Source: Malus domestica
Lineage: Eukaryota; Streptophyta; Magnoliopsida; Rosales; Rosaceae
Assembly: GCF_042453785.1 (NCBI RefSeq)
Contig: NC_091661.1
Span: 28,449,501-28,513,500 of the forward strand
Length of the DNA: 64,000 bases
Direction: 5' to 3'
Notes under the pieces: model-generated
Database searches by the model: none
What the model was told of the DNA's origin: nothing
Seen by the model: the letters and a program-made list of their open reading frames with translations, nothing else
Position numbers and translations under genes: made by a program
Part shown: positions 43,334-53,778 of the stretch, piece by piece
Layout of the letters: every line of letters starts with the position of its first letter
How positions within the stretch are numbered: the first letter of the stretch is position 1

Positions 43334-46168
43334 ATGGCAGAACAGATTATATGCTTTGTGATCGACAAGTTAATTCAACTACTCATCACCACAGAAGCAA
43401 ACCTTTCGAGAAATGCAAGTACTGAAGTTGGTTTCATCAAAGATGAACTCGAGAGCATCCGATCATTCCTCAAGGAAGCAGATGCTAAGGCTGCAGCAGC
43501 AGACGGAGAGACGGGGAATGATGGTGTCAAAACTTGGGTCAATCAAGTAAGAGAAGCAGCTTTTTATATTGAAGATGTGATTGATGAATATTTGCTCCGC
43601 ATCTTACAGCATCATCAACACCATGCATTCCTTCGTTCTTTCCACAAAATTATCCGGTTGGCTAAAAAATTGAGATCACAGGATGGGATAGTTTTGAAAG
43701 TTGACGGTATAAAAGAATTGGTTCGTGGAATCAAGGAGAGAAGTGAAAGATATGGATTCAAATCCCTTGATCAGCAAGGCCAGAGCAGTGGAGAAAACAA
43801 CGACCCTCGAGTGGCTTCCCTTTTCATTGAGCAAGCTGAAATCGTGGGGATTGAATCTACCAGAGATGAGCTGACTGGTTTGTTGGTAGAAGAAGCACCA
43901 AGACGTAAAGTGATATCAGTGGTTGGCATGGGAGGACTTGGGAAAACCACTCTTGCCAAGAAAGTATATGACCAGCCGAAGGTGATGGCACACTTTGATT
44001 GCTATGCTTGGATTACGGTGTCCCAATCGTACAGGGTTGAGGATCTTCTGAGGACGGTAATAAAAAAGTTCTACATTTCAAGGAAGGAGCTTTTCCCAGA
44101 GGAAATCGACACAATGGATGAGGAGTCCCTGATTAGCACAGCAAGAGAGTATTTGCAGCAAAAGAGGTACGTTGTTGTGTTTGATGATGTGTGGAAAGTA
44201 GATTTTTGGGGGGCTATAGAACATGCTTTACCCGATAATAAAGGCGGACGAATAATTATCACTACACGGATTCAAGGTGTTGCCAACTTTTGCAGAAGAT
44301 CTTGTTTTGTTCATGTTCATCACTTGCAGCATCTGCCTCCAAACAAGGCATGGGAATTGTTTTGCAGAAAGGCATTTCAGTTTGAATTGGAGGGAAAGTG
44401 TCCTGAAGATTTGGAAGAGTTGTCTCTTAACATCGTCAAAAGATGCGAAGGACTACCTTTGGCAATTGTTTCCATAGCTGGTCTGCTGTCAACCAAAGCT
44501 AAAGTTGTGTCTGAATGGCAGAAGTTATACAATAGCTTAAGTTCAGAGTTAGAAAGCAATCCCCACCTTACAAGCCTCACAAGAATCATATCCCTCAGCT
44601 ATCACCATCTGCCGTATTACCTCAAATCGTGTGTATTATACTTTGGCATCTTTCCCGAGGATTACTCAGTTAGTTGCATAAGATTAGTTCGGTTGTGGAT
44701 CGCTGAAGGTTTTGTGAAACCGAAGAGGGGCAAGACACTAGAAGAGGTTGGAGAGGAATACTTGATGGAGCTAATTCACAGAAGCCTGGTTCAAGTTTCA
44801 GAAGTTTACATTGATGGAAAAGCTCGAGGTTGTAGAGTTCATGATCTATTGCATGACGTCCTCCTTAAGAAGGGGTTGGATTCGAGCTTCTGTCATGTGT
44901 TATCAAAAGACGAGTCAACTTTTAAACCAACAACTCGACGTCTCTCAATGGACATCAGTCCTTCTGAGGCCGTGGGAAGCTTTACACAATCTCATATTCG
45001 TTCTGTATTTACTTTCAACCTAGAAGAATGGCCTGGGTCTTTTCTCGATACATTGAGTGGAAACATTAAACTTCTGAAAGTATTGGATTTCACAGATGCT
45101 CCAATCAATCAACTTCCGAAATATGTGGGGGATTTGTATCTCTTGACGTATTTAAGCTTGAGGAATACAAGGGTGGAGTTGCTTCCAGACTTCATAGGCA
45201 ATCTACAAAACTTGGAAACCTTGGATCTAAAACAGTCTTTGGTGTATGAAATACCAGCCAAGATCAATAAGCTTGTTAAGCTGCGGCATCTTTTGGCCTA
45301 CCATCGTGACTACAACTACGACGTGGGTTTGTATTGGAATTTGGAAAGAGGAGTGAAGATACATGAAGGTATTGGATGCTTACAAGCTTTGCAAAAATTG
45401 TCCTATGTGGAGGCGAATCATGGAGGGATCAGGTTAATCAAAGAATTGGGAAAGTTACGACAGCTACGGAAGTTAGGCCTAAAAAACTTGAAAAGTGAAG
45501 ATGGAAGGGCTGTGTGTGCTTCTATTGAAAAGATGAACCACCTTGAATCTCTAATTTTAACTGCAATAAATGAAGATGAAGTCCTTGATCTAGAATCCAT
45601 TTCAACTCCACCACAATTTATTCGTGCTCTCTTCTTGATAGGGCGTTTAGAGCAGTTGCCAGGTTGGATTTCAAATCTTCAACACCTCGTCAGATTGGTG
45701 ATTTGTTGGTCAAGGTTGAGAGATTCCCCACTAAAAGCCCTTCAAAATCTACCTAATCTGTTGGAGCTAACTTTGGATATCAATGCATATGATGGTGTGC
45801 AGCTGCATTTTGAGGAAGGAGGATTTCATAAACTTAGAAAGCTACATCTCAGGGAAATGATGGGACTAAATTCGTTGATCATAGACGATGGTGTCATGCC
45901 TCTTCTCCAAGAGTTTCGCATTGGGCCTTCCCCACAAATGAATGAGGTACCCTCTGGCATCCACCATCTCCGGAATCTGACATATCTTCATTTCTATGAC
46001 ATGCCAAAGGAGTTTGCGCGACAGATGGATCCAAAAAATGGCCAACATTATTGGATTGTTGAACATATACAAAATGTTCGTTTTAGTTACAAGGTCGGAC
46101 CAAGATGGCGTGTATATGAAATTCACGCCCTGCGTGATTCCAACTTTTCTCTTTGGTGGAATGCTTGA
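43334..46168 (+). CDS. NLR2, intact CC-NB-LRR disease-resistance protein (RPM1-like)
   Basis: Single-exon gene of 944 residues, uninterrupted. Intracellular immune receptor: such proteins sense pathogen effectors or modified host proteins and trigger defence and cell death. Rx-type coiled coil at about 1-150 with the EDVID motif at 80-84. NB-ARC at about 165-500: P-loop GMGGLGKTTLAKKVYD near 197, kinase-2 VVVFDDVW near 280, RNBS-B IIITTR near 305, GLPL (CEGLPLAI) near 372, RNBS-D CVLYFGIFPEDY near 432 and an MHD-type CRVHDLL near 500 (VHD rather than MHD). LRRs run from about 540 to 930. The start MAEQIICFVIDKL does not fit the MADA consensus well. Specificity is unknown. This is the only NLR here that is complete within the window. 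Confidence 0.96.
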   Translation: MAEQIICFVIDKLIQLLITTEANLSRNASTEVGFIKDELESIRSFLKEADAKAAAADGETGNDGVKTWVNQVREAAFYIEDVIDEYLLRILQHHQHHAFLRSFHKIIRLAKKLRSQDGIVLKVDGIKELVRGIKERSERYGFKSLDQQGQSSGENNDPRVASLFIEQAEIVGIESTRDELTGLLVEEAPRRKVISVVGMGGLGKTTLAKKVYDQPKVMAHFDCYAWITVSQSYRVEDLLRTVIKKFYISRKELFPEEIDTMDEESLISTAREYLQQKRYVVVFDDVWKVDFWGAIEHALPDNKGGRIIITTRIQGVANFCRRSCFVHVHHLQHLPPNKAWELFCRKAFQFELEGKCPEDLEELSLNIVKRCEGLPLAIVSIAGLLSTKAKVVSEWQKLYNSLSSELESNPHLTSLTRIISLSYHHLPYYLKSCVLYFGIFPEDYSVSCIRLVRLWIAEGFVKPKRGKTLEEVGEEYLMELIHRSLVQVSEVYIDGKARGCRVHDLLHDVLLKKGLDSSFCHVLSKDESTFKPTTRRLSMDISPSEAVGSFTQSHIRSVFTFNLEEWPGSFLDTLSGNIKLLKVLDFTDAPINQLPKYVGDLYLLTYLSLRNTRVELLPDFIGNLQNLETLDLKQSLVYEIPAKINKLVKLRHLLAYHRDYNYDVGLYWNLERGVKIHEGIGCLQALQKLSYVEANHGGIRLIKELGKLRQLRKLGLKNLKSEDGRAVCASIEKMNHLESLILTAINEDEVLDLESISTPPQFIRALFLIGRLEQLPGWISNLQHLVRLVICWSRLRDSPLKALQNLPNLLELTLDINAYDGVQLHFEEGGFHKLRKLHLREMMGLNSLIIDDGVMPLLQEFRIGPSPQMNEVPSGIHHLRNLTYLHFYDMPKEFARQMDPKNGQHYWIVEHIQNVRFSYKVGPRWRVYEIHALRDSNFSLWWNA

Positions 46169-46780
46169 TTCCAACTTGTGAAACCAAGCATGGGAATGGG
46201 ATATGCTTTGGTTAAGAGTTGGTTGTTAGCTCTGGTATCCTAGTTTCTCTTGCAGGTTGACTGGGAGGGGCTCTTTCTCTTCTGTTTTCTTTGTGTCGTC
46301 CAATCGTATTCCTAGCATTTTCCTTGTAATTTTATTGGTGGTTGCAATAAAAATATCCTATCCAATTGATTTTCTCTAGGAAAATGATAAACCGTATGCT
46401 CCTTTTAACCTCACTTTGATAATTGAAGTTAAAATATTAAATTTTTACTATTTTTGATCTTACCAATTCTTTACTATTTTATATTCTTTATATTAATTTG
46501 TAATCTCTAACATATTTTGTTAATCAAAGGGTAGATTTTGTGGATTATAGAAATTTCATGAATCATGATTGTTTTTTTTTATTTGCCAAAAAATTCATGA
46601 ATCATGATTGAGCATTCTCCTTTTGTATGTCACACATATTGATCCAGCCACATATTTTTTGTATGCACAATAATGAAAATGTGTTAAGCGTTTAACGGTG
46701 TAAATTCAAACTCCGTCGATAACTAACGTAACAAAATTTATCGACAGACAAAAAAAATAAAAATTAGGTACAAGATGTAA
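46169..46780. other. NLR2 3' flank and spacer
   Basis: The first 200 bp (GGTTGTTAGCTCTGGTATCC and following) are shared with the 3' flanks of the two NLR relics. The rest is AT-rich and unassigned. Confidence 0.6.
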
Positions 46781-46969
46781 AGGTGAGGGCCCACAAATGC
46801 AAGCGTTGGGGATAGCGGAGTGGATCCCACGATTTCAAAATTATGGACAGGAGGAACATTTCTCTCAAACTTGGGCGCTAAAAAAAGTCGTCGTCGTTTT
46901 TCCTTTTCTGGCTGAGTTTGCCTTCTTAAACCAACCCGACATTCTCGGCCCAAACAAATGTTCAAACCT

Positions 46970-47259
46970 TTCCGTTACTTCCCTTCACAAATTTCCAATT
47001 AGGGTTTCACATTAACCTTGATCAGAACTTCTACGTACATATATATACATATATATATTTATATATAATCTCTCTCTCCCTCTGTTTCTGAATTTTGATT
47101 TCCCGGGAAGGTTTCAAACCCGATCGTTTCTTCGAAAGTCTCTGAAAGCTTTTCGACAAAACAAAAATCCAAAATCTTTGTGATATCAAAAAGGAAATAA
47201 ATTTCAAAACGCGCATGGAATTGGCTGGTTCATTTGCCTGAAAGTTGGTTCAGATAGAG
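46970..47259 (+). promoter_or_regulatory. Promoter and leader of the TPX2-like gene
   Basis: A TATA-rich stretch at about 47040-47068 is followed by a CT-rich tract and a leader with a short uORF (ATG 47215, stop TGA 47239-47241) before the ATG at 47260. Confidence 0.45.
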
Positions 47260-47494
47260 ATGGAGGGAGGGGCGAGAGAGATGGACGAAGAATTGCTGGA
47301 GTTCGCGAGGGAGGCTTTCGAGGGGGATGAAATTGACATGGACTACGAATTGATGCGCCAAAGGTTCTACGATTTCACTAGGCCGGAATCCTATTGGGAG
47401 GCGGAGGAGGCGGAGGAATGGTTCCGGTCCGCCGGAGGCTATCACCCCACGCGTAAGCGATTTCCAGAACATTTGTTTGTTGGTTTCTTATCAT

Positions 47495-47727
47495 TGATAG
47501 ACATATATTGTGTGGCTGAGATACTGCCACTTGTATGCAGATTAGAGAGTTAGTTAGAAAGTTAGTTAGGTAGTTTGTTTAGAATATTGAAAAGGGTATA
47601 AATACTGATGTATGTGGGATTGCTTAGTAAGTAAGAAAAGTAATATACTGGAAGTGTTTGGTTTCTACTTCTCTCTCTAAATTGCTTGAATCTCTTCTTC
47701 TTCTCACTATATTTCTGTAGTTTAATA
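47495..47727 (+). repeat. 5' LTR of the intronic copia element
   Basis: 233 bp, containing a TATA-like GGGTATAAATACTGATG near 47595, the probable retroelement promoter. Confidence 0.95.
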
Positions 47728-47974
47728 TGGTATCACTCGCCATTAGAGCTTGATCAGCTTCTTCGATCCGAGTCTTCCGCAGCTCCAACACTTCGTCTTC
47801 CTCTGAATTCTTGCTTCTTGTACGCATTTCTTGATTGCTTTGACTTCGTCTTCTCTGCTTTCTAGGGTTTATTGTTTCTGGGTGCTCTGCAACTACGATC
47901 TGGTTGCGTCTTCGTCTTCTTCTAATATTGCACTCCAGGTGTTTGATCCATTGTTTCAGTGAGTTTCGGCAACG

Positions 47975-50900
47975 ATGGTAACAGCTTCTCAACTTCAGCT
48001 TCTTCAATCTCCGATCACTGCTCTAGTTTCGTCGATTTCTACATCTGTGAATGTGAAGTTGGATGATTCGAATTATCTCACTTGGCATTTTCAAATGCAA
48101 TTACTGCTTGAGAGTAATGGAATTCTAGGGTTTGTCGACGGCACGCATCCCTGTCCTCCTCGACATTCCTCACCATCTGGAGATTCTGGTGTTAATTCCT
48201 CAAATTCAACAACTTCTTCTGCTAGTGATGAGTATTTGATTTGGATAATGCATGATAAAGCCCTGATGCAGTTACTGACTGCTTCTTTGAGTCCAATGGC
48301 TCTGTCGTGTGCTATTGGTAGTACAAGCTCTCGGGATCTCTGGATTCGATTGCAAGAACAATTCTCCACAGTCTCCAAGACTAGCATATTTCAGATGAAG
48401 TCTAATCTTCAAACCATTAAAAAGGGATCTGATTCTGTTGCTCAATATTTACAGAAAATCAAAGAGGCCAGAGATTATCTTTCAGCTGCTGGGGTGTATT
48501 TTGTTGATGAAGATATTGTCATTCTTGCGTTGAATGGTTTGCCACCAGAGTATAATACATTCAGAACAGTAATAAGGGGACGTGAGAATGTTATATCTCT
48601 GAAGGAGTTTAGGACACAATTACTTGCTGAAGAAGCTATTCTGGAATCCACTGTTAATGCACCTTTTATGACTGCAATGGTTGCTCATAATTTACCTCCG
48701 AGAGCACCTACTCAATCCAATTTTGTGGCTGGTGGTTTCAAGCAATTCAATGCTCCCAAAAACAAGGGGAAGGGCCGGTTTCATCAAAATAACAGGACTT
48801 TTTCATCCAAGCCGTATCTTCCTACTCAAACTCATGTTCTCCAAAATCCAAGTCCTGGTGTTCTTGGTTCTTTTCCTCATCAGCAGCACTCCCCTCCTTC
48901 TGCTCCACATCTCCTCTTATGTCAACTTTGCAATTGTGGTGGTCATTCTGCGCCTTTCTGTCCATCCAATTCTTCTGCGAAATCCCGATGTCAGATTTGT
49001 GGCAGGTTTAATCACAGTACATGGTTCTGTTTTTACAATGACAAGGGTCCCAACTATATTGGTGCTGGCAATGGTTCTTATCCACAACCAGGGCATCCAT
49101 ATTCTCAGCAGGCTTCTTATTCACAGCAAGGGTATTCATCACAGTTTCCTGCTCCACAACAAATTCAGTCTCAGGCACCAATGCAGGCTTTTCATACTAT
49201 GGTGCCACAACCCTCTCCTCCAGCAGCATCTTCATCTCCTTCCCAAGTTTGGATCACTGATTTCGGGGCAACGAATCATATGACTGCTGATCTTTCCAAT
49301 CTGTCTCTAGCTTTACCCTATCCCACTAATGAAGTCATACAAACTGCCAATGGTGAAGGTTTGCCTGTATCTCACATTGGTAGTACTGTTATAAAACCAT
49401 CTCTCCATCCTATAAAATTGAATTCTGTGTTATATGTTCCCAAATTAACACAGAATCTTCTATCTGTCCATCGCATATGTTTGGATAATAATTGTTGGCT
49501 TATCTTTGATGCCTTCTGTTTTTGGATCCAGGACAAGGCCACAGGGAGGGTACTCTATAAAAGATTGTGCAGTAATGGACTCTACCCACTCTCATCTCTA
49601 GCCAATGTGTCACCTGCTGGTTCTCAAAGCATTGCTTCAAATAAAGCCCTCCTTGGTCAGTTGGTTACTTCTACTACCTGGCACAATAGATTAGGACATC
49701 CATCTAATTCAGTTGTCTCTCTTATGTTGCATAAGTCCAAAGTTGCTTTTGCAAAAGACCCAAATCCTGTTCTGTGTCCTAGTTGTCTTGAGGGTAAATT
49801 CTGTAAACTTCCATTTGCATTAAGTGTCAATAAATCTGTAACTCCTTTTGATGTAGTGCATAGTGATCTTTGGGGTCCTGCACCTTGTAAATCTGTGGAT
49901 GGATATCGGTACTATGTCACCTTCATTGATGAATGTACCCGGTATTCCTGGATTTTCCCATTGATGAATAAATCCGATCTTTGTGCCACTTTTATTGCTT
50001 TTCATGCTTATGTTCTCACTCAATTCTCTGCAAACATTAAAATTTTGCAAAGTGATGGTGGTGGTGAGTACATTAGCAAGTCACTTCAATCTTTTCTTCT
50101 CCAAAAGGGCATTTCTCATCAAAAATCCTGTCCTTATACCCCTGAACAAAATGGGATGGCTGAACGTAAACACAGACACGTTATTGAAACCACAATTACT
50201 TTGTTGCAAACAGCTAAACTGCCTTCCCAGTTTTGGTCCTTTGCATGTCAAACTGCCATTTATCTCATTAATAGAATGCCTACTCCCATTCTCCATAACC
50301 AGTCTCCTTTTGAAGCCTTATATGGTGCTGTTCCAGTGATTCATCACTTGCGAACGTTTGGTTGTGCTTGTTATCATTTCTTAAGACCTTACAATGCTAC
50401 CAAACTTCAAGCTAAGACTACAAAATGTGTGTTTTTGGGATATGCATCCAAATTCAAGGGCTTCATTTGTTTTGCAGTTTCTACACATAAATTCTTTGTG
50501 TCTAGACATGTGGTATTTAGTGAACATGAGTTTCCTTATAATGACTTGTTGTCCCGAGCCACCACACCACAATCTCCTACTTCTGTTCACATTACTGACC
50601 TGTCATCTCTTCCTGTCGTCCCCTCACAGCCTATAGTCACTATACCCTCCTCTCATACTCCTATTTCTCCTGAGTCTCCATTACATTCCCCTTCTGCTCC
50701 CGGGTCTTCATCCTTCTCACCAACCACGTCTCAGTTTCTTGACCCACCACCCTCTCATCAGTCCATTACTGGTGCAGTTTCACCCACTGATCACAACCCT
50801 GTGGTACTTGAACATAGTCCTGTTACACTACAAGTGGTTCCTTCCATTCCCTCCTTGAATATACACCCTATGCAGACTAGGAGTAAGAGTGGTATCAGCA

Positions 50901-52504
50901 AAAAGAAGGTTCTTTTGTCTGCTCTTGCTACTTCCATGGATGCTGATTTGTCTATGTGTGAACCCAAAACATACAAATCTGCTCTCAAGAGTCCTGTGTG
51001 GTTTCAAGCAATGAAGGAAGAGATCAGTGCTTTGCATACTCAAGGAACATGGAGTTTAGTTCCTTTACCTGCAAACAAGAATTTAGTAGGGTGTAAATGG
51101 ATTTTCAAACTCAAGAGACATTCAGATGGTTCAATTGCACGCCATAAAGCTCGATTGGTTGCCAAGGGATTTAGTCAAGAACCTGGGCTGGATTACAGTG
51201 AGACCTTTAGTCCAGTTGTTAAACCCACCACAGTGAGGATTGTTTTAGCACTTGCTGCTCACTTTAATTGGTCACTTCGGCAACTAGATGTCAAGAATGC
51301 GTTTCTCCATGGCATATTACAGGATGAGGTGTATATGGATCAGCCACCTGGCTTTGAGGATCCCCAGAATCCTACTTTGGTATGTCAATTGCATAAGTCC
51401 CTATATGGCTTAAAACAGGCCCCGAGGGCATGGAATGACAGGTTTACTTCTTTTCTGCCTAAGTTGGGCTTCCATAACACCTATTCTGATTCCTCCTTAT
51501 TTGTGAAACCTGTTGGTGCCAATATTGTGATCTTATTGCTATATGTCGATGATATTATCATCACAGGAAGTGCAATCACTGAGATTCAGCAGGTCATTGA
51601 TGCTTTAACTTCTGAATTTGACATCAAGGACTTAGGTCCTCTTCACTACTTCCTTGGCATTCAGATTTCCAAGACTGCCAAGGGGTTATTTTTGTCCCAA
51701 CAGAAATATGTACAGGATCTCCTTGTCAAAACAGAAATGCTTGACTCCAAGCCTTGTGACACACCCTGCTTACCTTCTACCAGGTTACTCAAGGATGATG
51801 GTGACCCTTATCCTAATCCTACTTTATATAGGAGTGTGGTGGGTGCTCTTCAATATCTAACGTTCACACGCCCTGATATAGCTTTCTCTGTGCATCAAGT
51901 CTGTCAGTTTATGCAATATCCTATGGTCTCTCATTTCACTGCAGTTAAAAGGATCCTTCGGTATTTGAAGGGCACTATGTCCTGTGGCATTACCTATTCT
52001 CAAGGGGACTTGGCACTATCTGCATTTAGTGATGCCGATTGGGCTGGAGATCCCAATGATCGGCGATCTACAACAGGGTCTGTGGTGTTCCTCGGGCATA
52101 ATCCTATCTCATGGTCCTCTAAGAAACAGCAGACAGTGTCCCGATCTTCGACTGAGGCAGAGTATCGTGCTTTATCCTCCACTGCAGCAGAACTTGATTG
52201 GATTCAACAAATCCTTGCTTTTCTGCATTTTCCGATGTCTGCTCCTCCTGTTTTATACTGTGACAACCTTTCTGCTATAGCCTTGTCTTTCAATCCTGTC
52301 CAACATCAACGGACCAAACACATTGAAATTGATGTGCATTTTGTTCGAGAGCGGGTTTCTCAGAACAAGCTTGTGGTGCAGTTTGTGTCCTCCAAGGAGC
52401 AGTTTGCTGATATCTTGACCAAAGGCCTCAGTTCTTCATTGTTCCTTTTTCATTGTAACAATCTCATGTTAGGATCATCCAAACATGAGCTTGAGGGAGG
52501 ATGA
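47975..52504 (+). CDS. Copia gag-pol polyprotein
   Basis: 1509 residues. The gag UBN2-type region has DSNYLTWHFQMQLLLESNG at about residue 30. There are two CCHC zinc knuckles (CQLCNCGGHSAPFC and CQICGRFNHSTWFC, both C-x2-C-x4-H-x4-C) at about 310-350. The protease has WITDFGATNHMT, where the catalytic D-S-G is D-F-G. Then come the GAG-pre-integrase WHNRLGHPS, the integrase core (HSDLWGPAP to SDGGGEY, then PEQNGMAERKHRH), RT with YVDDIIITG, and RNase H with DADWAGD and SSTEAEYRAL. The stop TGA is the first three bases of the 3' LTR. The frame is complete, so only the protease substitution argues against full activity. Confidence 0.95.
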   Translation: MVTASQLQLLQSPITALVSSISTSVNVKLDDSNYLTWHFQMQLLLESNGILGFVDGTHPCPPRHSSPSGDSGVNSSNSTTSSASDEYLIWIMHDKALMQLLTASLSPMALSCAIGSTSSRDLWIRLQEQFSTVSKTSIFQMKSNLQTIKKGSDSVAQYLQKIKEARDYLSAAGVYFVDEDIVILALNGLPPEYNTFRTVIRGRENVISLKEFRTQLLAEEAILESTVNAPFMTAMVAHNLPPRAPTQSNFVAGGFKQFNAPKNKGKGRFHQNNRTFSSKPYLPTQTHVLQNPSPGVLGSFPHQQHSPPSAPHLLLCQLCNCGGHSAPFCPSNSSAKSRCQICGRFNHSTWFCFYNDKGPNYIGAGNGSYPQPGHPYSQQASYSQQGYSSQFPAPQQIQSQAPMQAFHTMVPQPSPPAASSSPSQVWITDFGATNHMTADLSNLSLALPYPTNEVIQTANGEGLPVSHIGSTVIKPSLHPIKLNSVLYVPKLTQNLLSVHRICLDNNCWLIFDAFCFWIQDKATGRVLYKRLCSNGLYPLSSLANVSPAGSQSIASNKALLGQLVTSTTWHNRLGHPSNSVVSLMLHKSKVAFAKDPNPVLCPSCLEGKFCKLPFALSVNKSVTPFDVVHSDLWGPAPCKSVDGYRYYVTFIDECTRYSWIFPLMNKSDLCATFIAFHAYVLTQFSANIKILQSDGGGEYISKSLQSFLLQKGISHQKSCPYTPEQNGMAERKHRHVIETTITLLQTAKLPSQFWSFACQTAIYLINRMPTPILHNQSPFEALYGAVPVIHHLRTFGCACYHFLRPYNATKLQAKTTKCVFLGYASKFKGFICFAVSTHKFFVSRHVVFSEHEFPYNDLLSRATTPQSPTSVHITDLSSLPVVPSQPIVTIPSSHTPISPESPLHSPSAPGSSSFSPTTSQFLDPPPSHQSITGAVSPTDHNPVVLEHSPVTLQVVPSIPSLNIHPMQTRSKSGISKKKVLLSALATSMDADLSMCEPKTYKSALKSPVWFQAMKEEISALHTQGTWSLVPLPANKNLVGCKWIFKLKRHSDGSIARHKARLVAKGFSQEPGLDYSETFSPVVKPTTVRIVLALAAHFNWSLRQLDVKNAFLHGILQDEVYMDQPPGFEDPQNPTLVCQLHKSLYGLKQAPRAWNDRFTSFLPKLGFHNTYSDSSLFVKPVGANIVILLLYVDDIIITGSAITEIQQVIDALTSEFDIKDLGPLHYFLGIQISKTAKGLFLSQQKYVQDLLVKTEMLDSKPCDTPCLPSTRLLKDDGDPYPNPTLYRSVVGALQYLTFTRPDIAFSVHQVCQFMQYPMVSHFTAVKRILRYLKGTMSCGITYSQGDLALSAFSDADWAGDPNDRRSTTGSVVFLGHNPISWSSKKQQTVSRSSTEAEYRALSSTAAELDWIQQILAFLHFPMSAPPVLYCDNLSAIALSFNPVQHQRTKHIEIDVHFVRERVSQNKLVVQFVSSKEQFADILTKGLSSSLFLFHCNNLMLGSSKHELEGG

Positions 52505-52734
52505 TAGACATATATTGTGTGGCTGAGATATTGCCACTTGTATGCAGATTAGAGAGTTAGTTAGAAAGTTAGTTAGGTAGTTTGTTTAGAATATTGAAAA
52601 GGGTATAAATACTGATGTATGTGGGATTGCTTAGTAAGTAAGAAAAGTAATATACTGGAAGTGTTTGGTTTCTACTTCTCTCTCTAAATTGCTTGAATCT
52701 CTTCTTCTTCTCACTATATTTATGTAGTTTAATA
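52502..52734 (+). repeat. 3' LTR of the intronic copia element
   Basis: 233 bp, differing from the 5' LTR by GATATTGCC for GATACTGCC and ATTTATGTAG for ATTTCTGTAG. Confidence 0.95.
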
Positions 52735-53686
52735 ATCATGTCCCAAAAACAATGAATTTTGGATCATCTCCTATGATTACCACATTAATTAATGATCGTT
52801 TTCTGCTAATAAATTTCAACATCTACATGTTTAGTTCATGCATTTTAAATATGTTACGTTGTTTTATATGAACAGATTAGAGATTAATTGAATTATAAAT
52901 AATGTAATTTGATTAGATTAATTTGTTACCACTAACTTTGTATTTTCTTTGTTTAATTTGTTTCAAATCCTTTAGCCTTCCTTGAAAAATTGTTGAATTG
53001 GCAAAAAGAGAATCATCCAGTACCTGTAAAAACCTCTGCGGAATCGAAAGATGTTGAAGTTACTAGATGCAGTACCTTGAAAAATTGCATGGAAACGGAG
53101 ATCTCTGCATTCGTAGACGATAATGACAAAGGTACATTCGGCCTCATCGACTCATGTCTTATTAGATTTTCGACGCAATGTGATAGTTCGTTGTAAAATT
53201 ACCGCACTTGGAAAATTTTATGTCTGTTATCTGAATCGACTTTGCCTGAATTAGTACATGAAGTTGTATCTCACTGTTATGTTTTATGTTCATGTTTCGA
53301 CATGATTAGAGTTTTCTAATCACATGGCTCAAGACACTCTGAAAACCAAACTGAAGTCCTCGGGTAAGTCACCACATCTATTAAGGAGTTCAACGTTAAT
53401 GAAATTCACGGCGAGTCAGTTGGCCAAGCAAAATCAGCACCGAGAGGTTCACTCCAATCGGTTATTAAGGAGGTGCTGTTATTTTTCTCTGATGTTTCTG
53501 TTGTCATTAATGTATGTTTTGTTCTAATTGTTTGGTGGTCTAGTTTTCTAACTTGTCCCATTTTCCGACTCTTGATTACAGAGTTGCGAAAAAGCTCGAG
53601 AAACTCGATGAGAAATCACAGAATTCTCCGCCACCTACGATGGGCTGCGAAAATTCGAAGCAATGTAGCATAGCACTTTGCAAATT

Positions 53687-53778
53687 CGGTAGTGCTATCA
53701 CACGTGCATTCTTACTTCTCACTAACCCCTCTCAATTTTTCGGCCATTGGAAAAATAAGTGTGTAAATAACACTATCC
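53687..53778. mobile_element. Short hAT-like MITE in segment B
   Basis: A 92 bp insertion starting CGGTAGTGCTATCACACGTG and ending AATAACACTATCCTA. It is flanked by an 8 bp near-duplication (TGCAAATT and TACAAATT) and absent from copy A, which reads ACATTACAAATTACAC across the site. Confidence 0.75.

Larger units (their letters stand above)
47495..52734 (+). mobile_element. Full-length Ty1/copia retrotransposon in a TPX2-like intron
   Basis: LTRs of exactly 233 bp at 47495-47727 and 52502-52734. They start TGATAGACATA, end GTTTAATA (TG...TA) and differ at only two sites I could see. Perfect target duplication ATCAT (47490-47494 and 52735-52739). The primer site follows the left LTR (TGGTATCA, then a 9 bp interruption and AGAGC). 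The polypurine tract TTGAGGGAGGA precedes the right LTR. One uninterrupted polyprotein frame. This is a young, structurally complete element inserted in sense orientation to the host gene. Confidence 0.97.
47260..53643 (+). pseudogene. TPX2-like gene, 5' part, carrying a copia in intron 1 and cut at the 3' side
   Basis: Exon 1 47260-47452 encodes MEGGAREMDEELLEFAREA, then FYDFTRPESYWEAEEAEEWF. It joins in frame to exon 2 (52976-53131: FLEKLLNWQKENH) and exon 3 from 53310 (EFSNHMAQDTLKTKLKSSG, then STLMKFTASQLAKQN). The order and the STLMKPTASQLAKQN-like motif match the N-terminus of plant TPX2, the spindle assembly factor that activates Aurora kinase. Intron 1 contains an entire copia element. 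The gene ends abruptly near 53643, where segment B begins, so the middle and C-terminal microtubule-binding parts are absent. Exon ends after exon 3 are uncertain. It is probably a non-functional fragment, though a short N-terminal protein could be made. Confidence 0.75.
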
